A program made the position numbers and the translations under genes. Source: Himantopus leucocephalus (taxonomy: Eukaryota; Chordata; Aves; Charadriiformes; Recurvirostridae). From it: a stretch of DNA of 64,000 nucleotides. The first letter of the stretch is position 1; the number at the start of each line of letters is the position of its first letter. The notes below the pieces were generated by a model that was not told the origin of the DNA, made no database searches, and was given only the letters and a program-made list of their open reading frames with translations. Location of the stretch: assembly GCA_003993805.1 (NCBI GenBank), contig RSEF01000012.1, positions 2,950,575 to 3,014,574 on the forward strand, given 5' to 3'. This document shows, piece by piece, positions 34,000 through 45,477 of the stretch.

Positions 34000-36900
34000 T
34001 GGGCCTTTGATGGGCCATTACCAGCTGTGGGTGCTGCAAAGTATCTCTGCATCTGGTAGCTGAGTTAAAAGGCGTTCCCTGGGCGAGGCTTTTAGTGCCT
34101 TTGGAGTGCATGAGTGGTGGCCACCCCACTGCTTGAACAGTGAGATGAAGGGCTGGCTGAAGCATTCATAGTTCAGCTGTACTGCTAAGGCTGTGGCCAC
34201 TGTTCACAGGACAGGGAAACAAAACGCATTTACAACCAAGGCCATTTGTTAATACAGATAAGGCAATTTTGGGGGAGTACAACAGTAAACACATGGCTTT
34301 TTAGACCAAAGGGAGGCTGGGGCCGTTGTTCGTTCTAAGGCCTTGGTTTGTTATTATTGCCAACAAAGTGTAAAAGTGTGGAGGGGAAGAGGGTTTTAAC
34401 ACTTCTCCCTGGGAAGCATGGATGATGGTTTTACTCTCCAGTACTTTAGTGAGGGCTTCCTCTGGGTGCATGAGAGCTCTCCCAGTAAGAAAGCTCCGAT
34501 GGGCTGTATATTGGTCCATCCGCTCCTGGAGGCGTGTTGCACGTGGCCTGGAAAGAGTGTTTGGAGACCTGCCAGGTGCCAGCCAAGAGGTCACCAGGCC
34601 CTTCCGCTGCTCACAAAATTGGTGCTGTAGACCGCAGGGGCACAGGAGCACACGAGCGCACACAAGGGAAATTATCCCATGCTTGCCTTGCTCTTATGTG
34701 CCATCTGGACTTCACCCACAGGCAAGGGACCCTAGGCTAGGCCGATCTTTGGTTTGATGCAATCCAGCTGTTGAGAAAACAGGAGCCTTCCCCCCCACAC
34801 ACTATTTGTCACAGACTCATTGATAGCGATAGCATTCAGGTGACCTAACTTTCAACACCCAAGCTTTTGACTGCACGAACACTGGTAGGCTTTTACTATA
34901 AGGCAGTGGTCTCCCTGTAAGACAGACACATGAAACGATCAGAAGGTTTGCACCCCTGGGAGGGCCGCAGTGAGCACAGAGGAGGGATCAAACAACCCTG
35001 CTGAATGTAGGTAACTGCCTTGTAGGTGTCTAATGTCAAATTACATGAATCCTGGGCACTCTTGGCTTCTGTTTCTCTAGGAATTAAAAAGGAAATACAA
35101 ATGAGAGAAAATAAATGCATGCACACAGTGCAAGCTCCCTTCAAGGCACAAACACCCCCAACAGCCTCCGTTGCTTCTCTAGTTATGGGATGTCCCTGAG
35201 ACTACAGCTGCCAAATCAGACCTCTGCAGCGTCTCCCCACTTGAAAAGCAGGAGGAGAGCATTATCAAAACCGGTGGCTTGTCAGTGGCAAGCCTCGAGA
35301 CCCAGGCTCAACTGATGCACGGCAAGGCAGCTGGCTGGTGCCTTGCTGCCTGGTAGTGCACTGGAGCATGGTTCAGGTTTCCTTAGTTCCCCTCTTTTGT
35401 TTGCTAAAGCTCAGCCACAAAAGCTACTATTATAAATATGAAAAGATTTTTAAAATATTCCACGCCAGCGCATGCCAGACATTTCACAGCCAACCCAGAA
35501 GTGCTGCGTTGCTACCAGCTCTATATTTAGTGATGACTGCCAGAACTGGATTGGAAGAGCTCAGCTCTCCTCCTTCACCCAACTTACATTAGTACCACCC
35601 GTCCCTCAGCTAGGAGAAACGCTTAAGGTGTGGATCACTGTGTTTCCGTGCCCATGGCTCTGTGGGAATGAGGATTACACACCTGCTGTCTTTGCTGTGC
35701 ATGCCTTTGGACAGTGTGTAATTAGCCCACTGTTGGGGAAAACAAAGAGATTAAACTGTCCATGAATCTGCTTTGCTACAGCAGTTAGTTACTCCTTTCG
35801 TGTATGATCACACACAAATACCACCATGTCTCCTGATCCGAAACCCCAAGCTCCAAAAACACAGGCCATTTTTGTTTTAGAGACTGGTCAGGGAAAGGAA
35901 TAGCTCATGTGGCAAGTGCCAGAGCTGGGTCCTTTCCAAACCAGACTGGGTTTGCATTTCAGGCAAATGCTTCAAGTGTAAGAGAAGCAGAAACACAAAT
36001 CTAATAGCCACTGCATTAGTCAGCTGGGGTTTGTGACCTGGAACACTGTGCACCTGGAGGTGCTGCGACATTCAGGTTAGTGCTGCCACCTTTGTGTCTC
36101 TGGCCTTTAAGAGAGACTACTATTTAAGCTGCTGTGTTTCTCTGCTAAGAAACTCAGCACATTTCCATGAGAAGTCTGAGCTGTGAAACGACATTTTTTC
36201 TTTGCAGGTCAGTAGTCTGAGCTGGCCTTCCGTTCTGCTTTACTCCCACCATGTACAGAAAGCCAGAAAAGCCAGAGCTTCTCATTCTATAGCACAGCAG
36301 CACCATAGCCCACTGTGGCTGTCCCAGGGCTTGTTCCAGCAGGCTGCAGCCGCAACCCCTGCGGTGGGCTGCGACACTCGGTGCCTGCAAGGCCCTGCGG
36401 AGCTGAGCATCAGCAGAGCCAATTAAAACTAAAAAACACCCTTGGAGAGGGATATGGAGGGCAAGGTGGGAGTGAGGCTGCTGGCAAGGGCCTCCTGCAC
36501 CCTGTCCCCATGGCCAGGGACAAGGTCACATTATGGCAGCCCTTTCTGCACAAATGCTTCAGCACACACCGAAGGGCCGTTGGGGAGTTCAGCGGTGCTG
36601 ACAGGCTGGTGGCTTTTCCCCTAACTTCTGAGCCCACAAGAGGGTGGATGTTGAAATATTGACCACTTGCAGAGGGGAAAAAAGGAATGCCTCCTGGGGA
36701 GCTGCAGAAACTTGGAGTATTTGGCCTTTGCCAAACTGGGAGCTGCGTTTGCAAGAGCAGCCACAGCCACCTTCTGAGCGGCACAAAATATTAATTCAGG
36801 TCTGTGTGCCTGTGACACCCCTAAGCAACGTGCACTGTGGCGTAACAGAGCTGCTGATGGCTCAATAGCTGCTCCACACAGTTCCAGACCTGCTGGAGCA

Positions 36901-39900
36901 AAATCTGGTGCTCATTTATTTCAAGGTCTGCGCATATTCAGCTTGCCAGCAAAGGCTTGGGAGAGCTGCTTAACGTCTCCATAATGCCGGCCAAAAAAAT
37001 GAAAAATTCTGAGACTCGAGAACCTGCAGAGTAGTCTGCTATTAGCAATATTATCATCGGTAATACGGAGAAACAAAGAAGAACATTTCTCTGGAGTCTG
37101 TCAATAGGGTCTGCAACATGCACTAATTTCATCTTGTGCGTCTTCAGCCTCTATCACCACGGCCTCAGTAGAGATTAGCAATTGTACATTTTTAATATNA
37201 GATTAGCAACTGTACATTTTTAATACAAATAATAAAATTTTACTACAGGAATATAGCTATAACACTCTGATCCTCTTTCTACAACACATCATATTAGAAA
37301 GCTTCTAATGAATTTGAAGAAAATGTAATTTTAACTAGAAGTAAAAGTTTAAGGAAACAATAAGAAAAACCAGGCAAAGAGGTGAGCATGGTGTTCTGCC
37401 TGGTTCCTGATGGGGTTTAGGAGAGATGCTAAAAGACCTGTATAGAACAAGAAACTCCTGTTTCTAGATAAAAAATAGAATTAGGCCTAGTTCTTAAATT
37501 TAACAGACTTTAGCAAAAATTTTACTGTGTTACTTTGAAATATTAATATAATGAATTAGTTATTATGGCAGGTAATTCCACAAAATGATACAGAATGAGA
37601 ACAAAAAAATCTCCAGAAGATCTCAGTAAGGTACAATGTGATCCACTCTCCCATACAATCCTGCAAAAACTTTCATGGCTAAACCTCAGCTTCCTCTCAG
37701 CTCAGCCAAAGGCAACTGGCTGCTTTCTCATGATCTCCCAGCATAAGAGGGTCTTATTCGTTCAGTGATAGTTTGGCGGGTCAGGGGAGTGGGTTCTACT
37801 TGTTACTTGCTGTTTTCTCTTCTCTCTCTCAAACATGTTTAGAGTTTAAAAACAGAAATGTATCCGTAAACTAGCTGTAGCCTGCAAAATGCAGCTGATG
37901 GCAAAGCATAATCCTCCCTCAGTTACTCATACTTCACAATCTCACAACAATTGTTTAAGCAGAATTTATATAAAGGAAAAAAAGCAGCAACTAAGTAGAC
38001 ACGGAGAAGGAACTAATTTAACCAACCCTGTGGATGAAAGTCAGCATAGGGCAAGAGGTGTCATGGGAGTGTTTTAATCCATCAGAAATGTGATGACTAA
38101 ATGCGCAATTACTATTCTGAATATGTACCATCATTGGGCCCCTCCTACACTCACTTAAGAGTATTTCTACATTTCTCATGCAACCCGCCTGTGTGACAAA
38201 CCTGCACGCACACACCCGTACCTAATTAGTGTCAGGCATAAGAGCTGCTCAGCATGTGTCTCGTGTCTCTAAACCCATCCTGGAAGCGATTTTCCCAGCA
38301 TACAAAGAATAAATCACCATTTTCCTAACTCTCTCAGAGAATAGTTCACAAATAAGGGCAAAATAAACATGTAATACATGAGAAAGCATTCTAATTAATT
38401 AGATAATAGTGTCCCAGCAGAAGCAGATGCAGAGTATTAGCTGCTTTAAGTGTTAAACATTACATGTAATTAAATACGTCAGGGTAGGTGAGACAAGACA
38501 CTTAAATAGGCACTTGTGGAAAACCAGTGAAACAGCCTGCTTAAAAAAAAAATAACCTCAAACAAACAAACAACTGGAAAAGAAGAAAATCAATGCACAC
38601 CTACTACAGGAAGTACGAATCACTTTAACTGCATCCCAGACACTCTAGAAGCATCATTACACAAAGAAGAGGAAAGCAGACGGAGGGTACACAACCTGCT
38701 CTGCACACCTCCTCCTTGGGCACCAACTGCACTAGCGTGAAACCGTTTGCTTAATGTAACAAATGACTTAACATGGCCACACCTTGTATAATCGATAGAC
38801 ACACTGTGCTAGAATGTCCCTAGTAGTCTCCTATGACACCAGCTATCACACGTTTTCAAGTGACCAAACATCATGCTTAGCCAGAGGCAACGCTTGCTGA
38901 GGAAAAGGAACTCTTACACCAGGATGTAACACAAATCTTACCAAAATAAAGCCAAACCCAGAACTGTATTTTAGTCCAGCAACTGACCAGTTGGGTTACC
39001 TGTGAGCAGGCCTAGAAGGAGCTCAGGAAGCCTTGGGAGCTGGGGTGCTTCCTTAGGTGAGAACACTAAGGGCCAAAGGCAAGAGACTAGCATAAGAAAG
39101 GCTTAATTAGTTAATTATCTACCCAGGGGCAGCTGTAGTGGGAAACAGCAGTGTAACTGGTGTGGCTGGGCTCCCTTTTTCTGTTCTCCTGCACAGGAGA
39201 GGTCTGTCCCCCCTTTCCTACTCTCTTGCTGCCTTCTGCTGAAGGCTGGCTGGGTCAGAAACCATCATTTGCTAGGGAAGGAGCAGCTCCCCTAAACAGA
39301 AAACACTGAGGTGGCTTCAGTTTAATGTTGTGCTGAAGAAGTTACACGCATCAGAGGCAGATGAGAAGGGCTCGGAGCAGAGCACTGATGAGCTTACTGC
39401 AGGTAAATTGGTACTCTAAGTGACCTGNTACTCTAAGTGACACAGGGTGTGTAGCAGCCCACACAAAATGAGAGCCAGAGCCCATGGGTGCTGCACAGCC
39501 AGGCAGTGAGGACAGGCAAAGGGTCGATAGCATGTGAGAAATTGTCTGTGGACAACTCAAGGATCTGAAGGACCTTTGTCTTTCAGGACTGTCCATCCTG
39601 ATCTCCTATTGTCAGAACTCAAGAGGCCATTAGTAAGAGTTACAGATAACAAACCCCATTGCTGTGAAAGGGCAAAGAGAGTCGTCCCCGTCCCCCCCCC
39701 CAAGTTTACCACCATTCCCTCAGGCTAATCGGGGACAGAGGCTGGATCCAGGCCAGGCTGCTCCCTGTTGCTTTCTAGGAGCAAGCAGGCAATGCACTAC
39801 GAATGACACTTGACTGTATAACAAAAGGAGGCTTTGCACCCACTCACTTATTAAATGTGTTGCTGGAAAAGCACACCCAATTTGATAAAAATCTAACTTC

Positions 39901-40840
39901 CCGCTGCTATGAAATCCAGAGAACTTTTGTACTGGCAAAGGTTCAGGTGGAAATCGGTCACAGGGTGCGTGACGAGACCTGAGAGACCCCTGGTCACACT
40001 GAAAGCAGATGCTAGGCCGGGGAGCTTCACTCAGGAAATACTAACGTTTTCTTTGCCTCAACTGACTTAAGTATCACGATTTCTGTCTGGTCCTAAGCAG
40101 ATAAGCTTGGTGGGGTGTTGGGGGGAATTGAGCATGCCCAGGGGCTGAGGGCTGGCCCAAGCAGGGTGGAGACCTCCTGAAGGTAAATGGCCACCACTGC
40201 TCCTCACAACCTGGCTGGTTCCAGGCAATCAGCACAGGCTGCTCCACCTCCCTCATACCCCAAGCACCTGCAAACCCAGCAGGAGATTGGTGCTGTTTTT
40301 CAAATTTATCACCTGATCAGGGGCGTGTACAGTCCCCAGAGGGGTATCCATGCCTCTTACCTCCACAGGAGCCCTCAGCGACTTCGTGTGCAGAGAAAAC
40401 AGCAGAGGAAGATTTTGAACGTGGCTCAGTCTGTCATGCCTCGGTGAGCACATCCGTAACCCAGAGGTGGCTCTGGCTTTGTGTTTTCAGCACCCTCTCT
40501 GATCGCTGGAGACAGGCACGATGGATGGTTTCCCTTCCCTGTCAGCGCCCGGCTGGTCCATCACAGGGGCACAGGGACACAGGCAGTGGGCCTGCCTCAG
40601 GGATGATGGCAGGGGCCCTTCCTGGGACCCCCAGCCCAGAAGGCTTGCCTCTGTGCTAGTAATGTCCCCTTCCTGATGAGAGCGTGGTACAAACCCCACC
40701 TGCCTCCTTGCTTCCTGCATGGGCCTTCCCCGCTGCATCGGGGAACCTCTGGGCAGGGGGGCGATGTGCCGGGCCCTCCAAACCGCCATCATGGCATCCC
40801 CACTCAGCTTTATGGGAGCCTAGGACCTTTCCCCTCAGAG
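34000..40840. other. Intergenic stretch, no gene recognised
   Basis: About 6.8 kb without a supported exon. The section 37.1-38.6 kb is clearly A/T-rich and the flanks are mixed. Two short duplications flank single Ns, at 37,172-37,226 and 39,412-39,445. No LINE, LTR or tRNA-like sequence was recognised. Open frames are short and lack splice context. Confidence 0.5.
37172..37226 (+). repeat. Tandem duplication of about 26 bases flanking an N
   Basis: AGATTAGCAATTGTACATTT (continuing TTAATA) is repeated with one difference (C for T) immediately after an N at 37199. A duplicated sequence across an N is typical of an unresolved assembly junction rather than a natural repeat. Confidence 0.8.
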
Positions 40841-40849
40841 AGGGATCCC

Positions 40850-41300
40850 TGTGCCCCCAGCCTTCCCCTCATATCCCAGAGAGGCTAAACAAGCGGGTCC
40901 AGGCCTCCACCCCTGGAGCAGCCGTGGGCAGGGGTGTGGGGGGTCCCAGCCGGTCAGGGCCGCCGAGGCCCATCAGTGCCTGAGACAGGCCGGGAGGGCG
41001 CCCAGCTCCTCGCCCCCACACAGGTGGGATCGGCCCTCGGCCGCCTTCCCCAGAGCTCAGGGACAGGGAAAACACACAGCTCCTGCCGCCACAACTGGAA
41101 TGCTGGTGGCTGGAGGACGATGCGGAGCCACTGCCGCTCTCGCCGTGAGTCAGGGGAGGCCACGTGAGGCCCCAGCCCGCCCGCCATCGCCTGCCGGGGC
41201 CGGCACTGCGCACACCCTGCCCCGGGATCCCAACCCACCGCACAGCCCGCAGGTAAGCACCGGGGAGGGGTTTGGGAGCTTCTTATGACTGAGACCGAGG
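40850..41300 (+). promoter_or_regulatory. GC-rich patch, possible TMEM40 promoter and noncoding first exon
   Basis: G+C and CpG content rise between about 40,850 and 41,290. The patch ends at a strong donor, CCCGCAG|gtaagc, with the GT at 41253-41254. The first TMEM40 coding exon (45,470) starts with a clean acceptor a few bases before its ATG, so an upstream leader exon is required, and this is the best candidate seen. No TATA box is visible. The link is inference. Confidence 0.35.
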
Positions 41301-44300
41301 GTGTTTCGGGGTTGTGTCCTGGCTCTTGGTACACAGCTGGGTTGTTGATTACTCCCTGAGGCATCACGACACTGTACGAGGGGTCGTGGTGCTGTGGGGG
41401 CAAGGCACAGGACTTCCCTCTAACCACTGTGTCTTCCTGATTGGACTTCCACATCTTTTAAATATTTTTCTTTTTTTTTTATAAAATCATTGTGGCAACC
41501 CCCACCATTTTATGCACAGAGGAAGACTTGTTTGCTTTAACTTTACTCAGACTACAAACATGAGCTCTTCTGGCTTCTGATGAGGTCATTTTCTTCCCTT
41601 CAGAGCTTTCCAACAACCGCACAGAAGGAGCACACGGCCCGTAAGGAGAACTACAAACCAGGTAATTCCAAATGGCGTATGTAAATGCATACAGGAGCAC
41701 TGCNCACTGACATTATTTTACCAGCACGGCTGGAAAACAGGCAGCAAACCGCCCCAGGTTTGTGGGTGTGGGGCTGGCAGCAGCGCGGCCACCGTGTCCA
41801 GGCTTGCTGTGAGAGCTGGGAGAGGAAGGAAGCGCTGGTGCTACGGCAAGGGGCGGACAGCTGCGCCCGCTCCCTGCTCACACCCGTGGGGATGGTCACA
41901 CCGAGCCAGGGGAGCTGCCCCCCCGCCCCGGTGACACGCACTTGCTGGGTCTCTCCACCTCCTGCGCTCAAGGACGCTGCAAATAGTGAAAAGTCTTTGA
42001 TTTTTGCTACTTCTCTGTTGCATTTCATCTATATTTGACAGCAGGAAGGCAAGCAGACAAATAGCAGAATTATCTCACTGGTGGCATTGCCCGAGGAAAC
42101 TAGAGTAGAAATGGTTTCAAACTGAGCCAGCGTGGATCAGTTTTTGTTGTCTCAGTGGAAGAAACTACCAGCTTTCACCACAGCCACAGCCCTCCAGGAC
42201 ATCTTCCTGTGGAACCAACCACTAGGACCAACCTAAGACTTGCAGGTGTGCTATATGAAGTTTGTCTGGTTTGGTTTGAAAAAAGGGCAGGGAGGGACTT
42301 AACGTTTGCTGTTAAAATAAAATTTAGCAAGATTTGGTGTCAGCACATAACTTAAAAGGAAAGGTAAAAGTAGTTTCAAAGGAAAAAGGTTTAGGATTGT
42401 CTGTTTTTTGTCTCAAAGTCAAAACAACCTTATTTTACTTTATTTACGTTTTTTTGCTATCCCTTTGAACAATTTCACTCAGATACATTTCAGCAGCTAA
42501 GCAAAAAGTTGTTGTGTATGGCAGTTATTAGCCTCAATTTCTAAACAACTAGAAGTCTGACACTGCACACAAATTTTATTCTAATGTGTTAAAAAGACCT
42601 CACTGCAATTAAGTTCTGATTTACTGTGGGGAAAGCAAGATGAGGTCTGTTGTTCATGTCATTCTCCAATGAGCTCATGGCCAGGCTGAAATGCCAGTAT
42701 ATCATCATCCTTCTCTCATTATGAGGTATAATCAACTAAATCACTTTTAAAACATACAATAATTAAATGCCTATACTTATCCTTTGTTTAGATCTGATTT
42801 TCTTTCCAGAAGAGCCGCAGGGGAATTAATTGTCCATAGCCTAAGAGAAATTAGGTACCCAACTTCCTTAGTTATGTAAACCTTGGTGACCGACTGGGCT
42901 TACCTGTGCTGGAGGCACAGAAAGGGAGGTGGGAGCAGACGCTGGCTGCTCCTGGATGCTTTTGTGGCGTCCAAGTCTTATTGAAGTGGGATGCGTACAT
43001 GCATTAGGCAGATGTGTCTCTCTTGCTGGTACAGCCGAGCAGACCGGTCATTTGGGCCCGCAAATGAACAGTTTTAAGGTAATTCAGTCTGATAGCAAAT
43101 GAGGTGGACAGTGTCTCCTCTGCCTTCAGCGTTGTGTCTGCTCTTCCTTTGTGCATGGTAGGACAGATCTGCTCGTGCCTACCTGCCTGCTTTGTCTCTG
43201 GGATGACACAAAGCCAGCATAAAGCAGCTGCTGCAATAGGTTGGTGTCACAGGAAGAGCAACATGCCTTGAATGTGCCAATGAAAGTGACCTTCACTGGG
43301 TATTAGGAGCCCCAAAGACAAACCTCCTGAATTTCACGCAACAGTTAAAGCTGTGTATATTTATAAATATTTTTACAAAATGGAATTAATCAGTCAGAAA
43401 AGAAATGTTTCTATTTGAAGTAATTTTGTTCGTTTAGGCCTGGTATTTCAACTGTGCAGTCCACAAAGAGGTCTAAAGGATTGAACTTGCAAAAGCAAAC
43501 ACTGTTGCAAGGTTTAAGCTTGAGTAAGTAGGAAGGCAAGAAATACTGAAAAAGGCTGAAAACCACAGCTGGAGATACTGCACAGAAATTACGTTCATTA
43601 TTGTGCAGCCGAGAATGAGTTTATGCAGGGTGTGGTATGCTGGGTTCCTGTATTTCAACATCAGCTATTGCTTACCAGGGCAGAGAGGACAGATGCGTTT
43701 CCTGCATTCCCTATCGGGTGCTCACAGTCTCGCATTGCCAGCAACTGTCACACAGCGCTGCTGCCACAGCTACAGCCGCAGCAAAGGCTGCAAGTCAGGC
43801 GAAGTTTGTGGGAGAGGTAAAAACTTTTATGAGACTAATTGATAGAGTTCAAAGCTTGTTTGTCCAAAAACTTGCCAGTTTTTCCAGGTGTATCAGGTGG
43901 TTAAATAAAAGGTATTATCTGCCATTGTAAATGGCTTGCATAGACTCATCATCAGGAATAATTTCAAAGTGTTCTTAAAATATTGAATTAATTTTTTTTT
44001 GTAATACACCTAGGAGGTAGGTAGGCAGTCTTCTGGACTTAGTCTTTAAAAGTGGTTAAAGAGGTTAGGTGATTTTCCCAGAGTCAAATAGTAAACCAGT
44101 GGCTAAAAAGAGTTTCAAACTAAGGACCTCAGCACTTGGACACTTGTGGCCTAGGAAAGGAGAAAGCCCCCAGAATTGCCAACAGACCAAAAATGTGGGA
44201 CCTTGACCCTGGTTCCAAAGGAGGGATGAGTTTTGCAGCTACTTTGGAGTCTGTTTGTGTCTAATTTCCTCTATCTGAGAACTGACACACTAAAAAGTTG

Positions 44301-45469
44301 TTCTGTTTCCAGAATGAGGATGGTTTTGCTTGTGAAGTTATCCTTCTGAAGATATTAACTAGACCTGGTTTGGATTTTGTATTAGAATATTTTTCTGATT
44401 GGTGTGATGGTCTCTAGAGAGCTGAAACTGCCGGTAGGAAAAGAAACAGTTTTCTGTCTGGAAAATTTGAAGGAAATACTTAGTTTTCAAACTGCTTGAT
44501 TTAAAGTGCTTTGTTGAATGGACCCAAAAGCCATATTGTAAGAAAAAGTGTGGGTGTATATACTGTTTTCCTATTGCTCTCTGCATAGTGGAAACTGTCC
44601 TTCAGGCTCCCCAAAAATGTTCTTTTGCAGCTCTCAATACAACAGTGCTTTAGCTGAAATGCTGCATGAGGGGAGAGGCAGTCAGTGCAGGATTCCTGGA
44701 CCAGAGTAGGCAGAGGCAAATGTTCAGAACCACAACCACCACAACACATGCATCATCAGAATAAAACAGCCTCGAAACAAAACTTCTGGGGCGAGTTTAA
44801 CAAAACCAAAGGAAACATTGGATTTGGGGGATGTCAGAATGTTTTGTTTCCATGGTAAATACCAGTAAGAAATCTGGGATCGACACCTAAAAATTTTTAA
44901 TTCATAAACCTAAAGTTAGTGGAAATTTCCTTTTCATGACAACTTGGGAAGAACAGACATTGAAGTGTCAGTGTCTTCTGTGAGACAAGGATTCCAAATC
45001 TTGGGGGCTCTCCTATGCACTATTTCTACTCTTTCCCCTGATTAGTACATTTTAAGTATAAGGATGTCAAAGGTACAGAATAATCGTTCTGTTTTGTGAA
45101 TGGAACAGGGCCTATTAAGTTACTCACATCTGTGGTAAATAGTTAATTAGACACCTTGGTAGTTGTAAAAAAACAACAATGTGAATGATCGAGTCAGACT
45201 TCTTTTCGTTTTACTCATGATGATCAGACTTTTGTTCTTTCTTAACAACCAAAGGCCAGCCCAGCAAGACTCACTCAGAGGAGTCGAGAATGGGTCCCAG
45301 GAGGGTAAATGAATCATGATGTGAAACTCCCATTGCAACAGAGAAGTGATTTCAAAACTAAAGAGCCTAGAGATAGACGCCATGTTTGCAGAAAATCAAG
45401 TGTAAGACAGAAAAAATAGAGGTCAGACTGATCTGTTTCTAAATCTGCTTTTTCTCCCCATTTGAACAG
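41300..45469 (+). other. Probable first intron of TMEM40, no other gene seen
   Basis: The stretch is mixed to A/T-rich with a single N at 41704. No repeat family or coding exon was recognised. If the leader exon near 41.2 kb is right, this is TMEM40 intron 1; otherwise it is upstream intergenic DNA. Confidence 0.4.
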
Positions 45470-45477
45470 GCACAGTA

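Noticed and set aside
27900..41000. VHL expected after BRK1 from human gene order
   Set aside because: No stretch resembling VHL exons was recognised on either strand, so it was not annotated; a divergent or GC-obscured exon could still be missed by eye.
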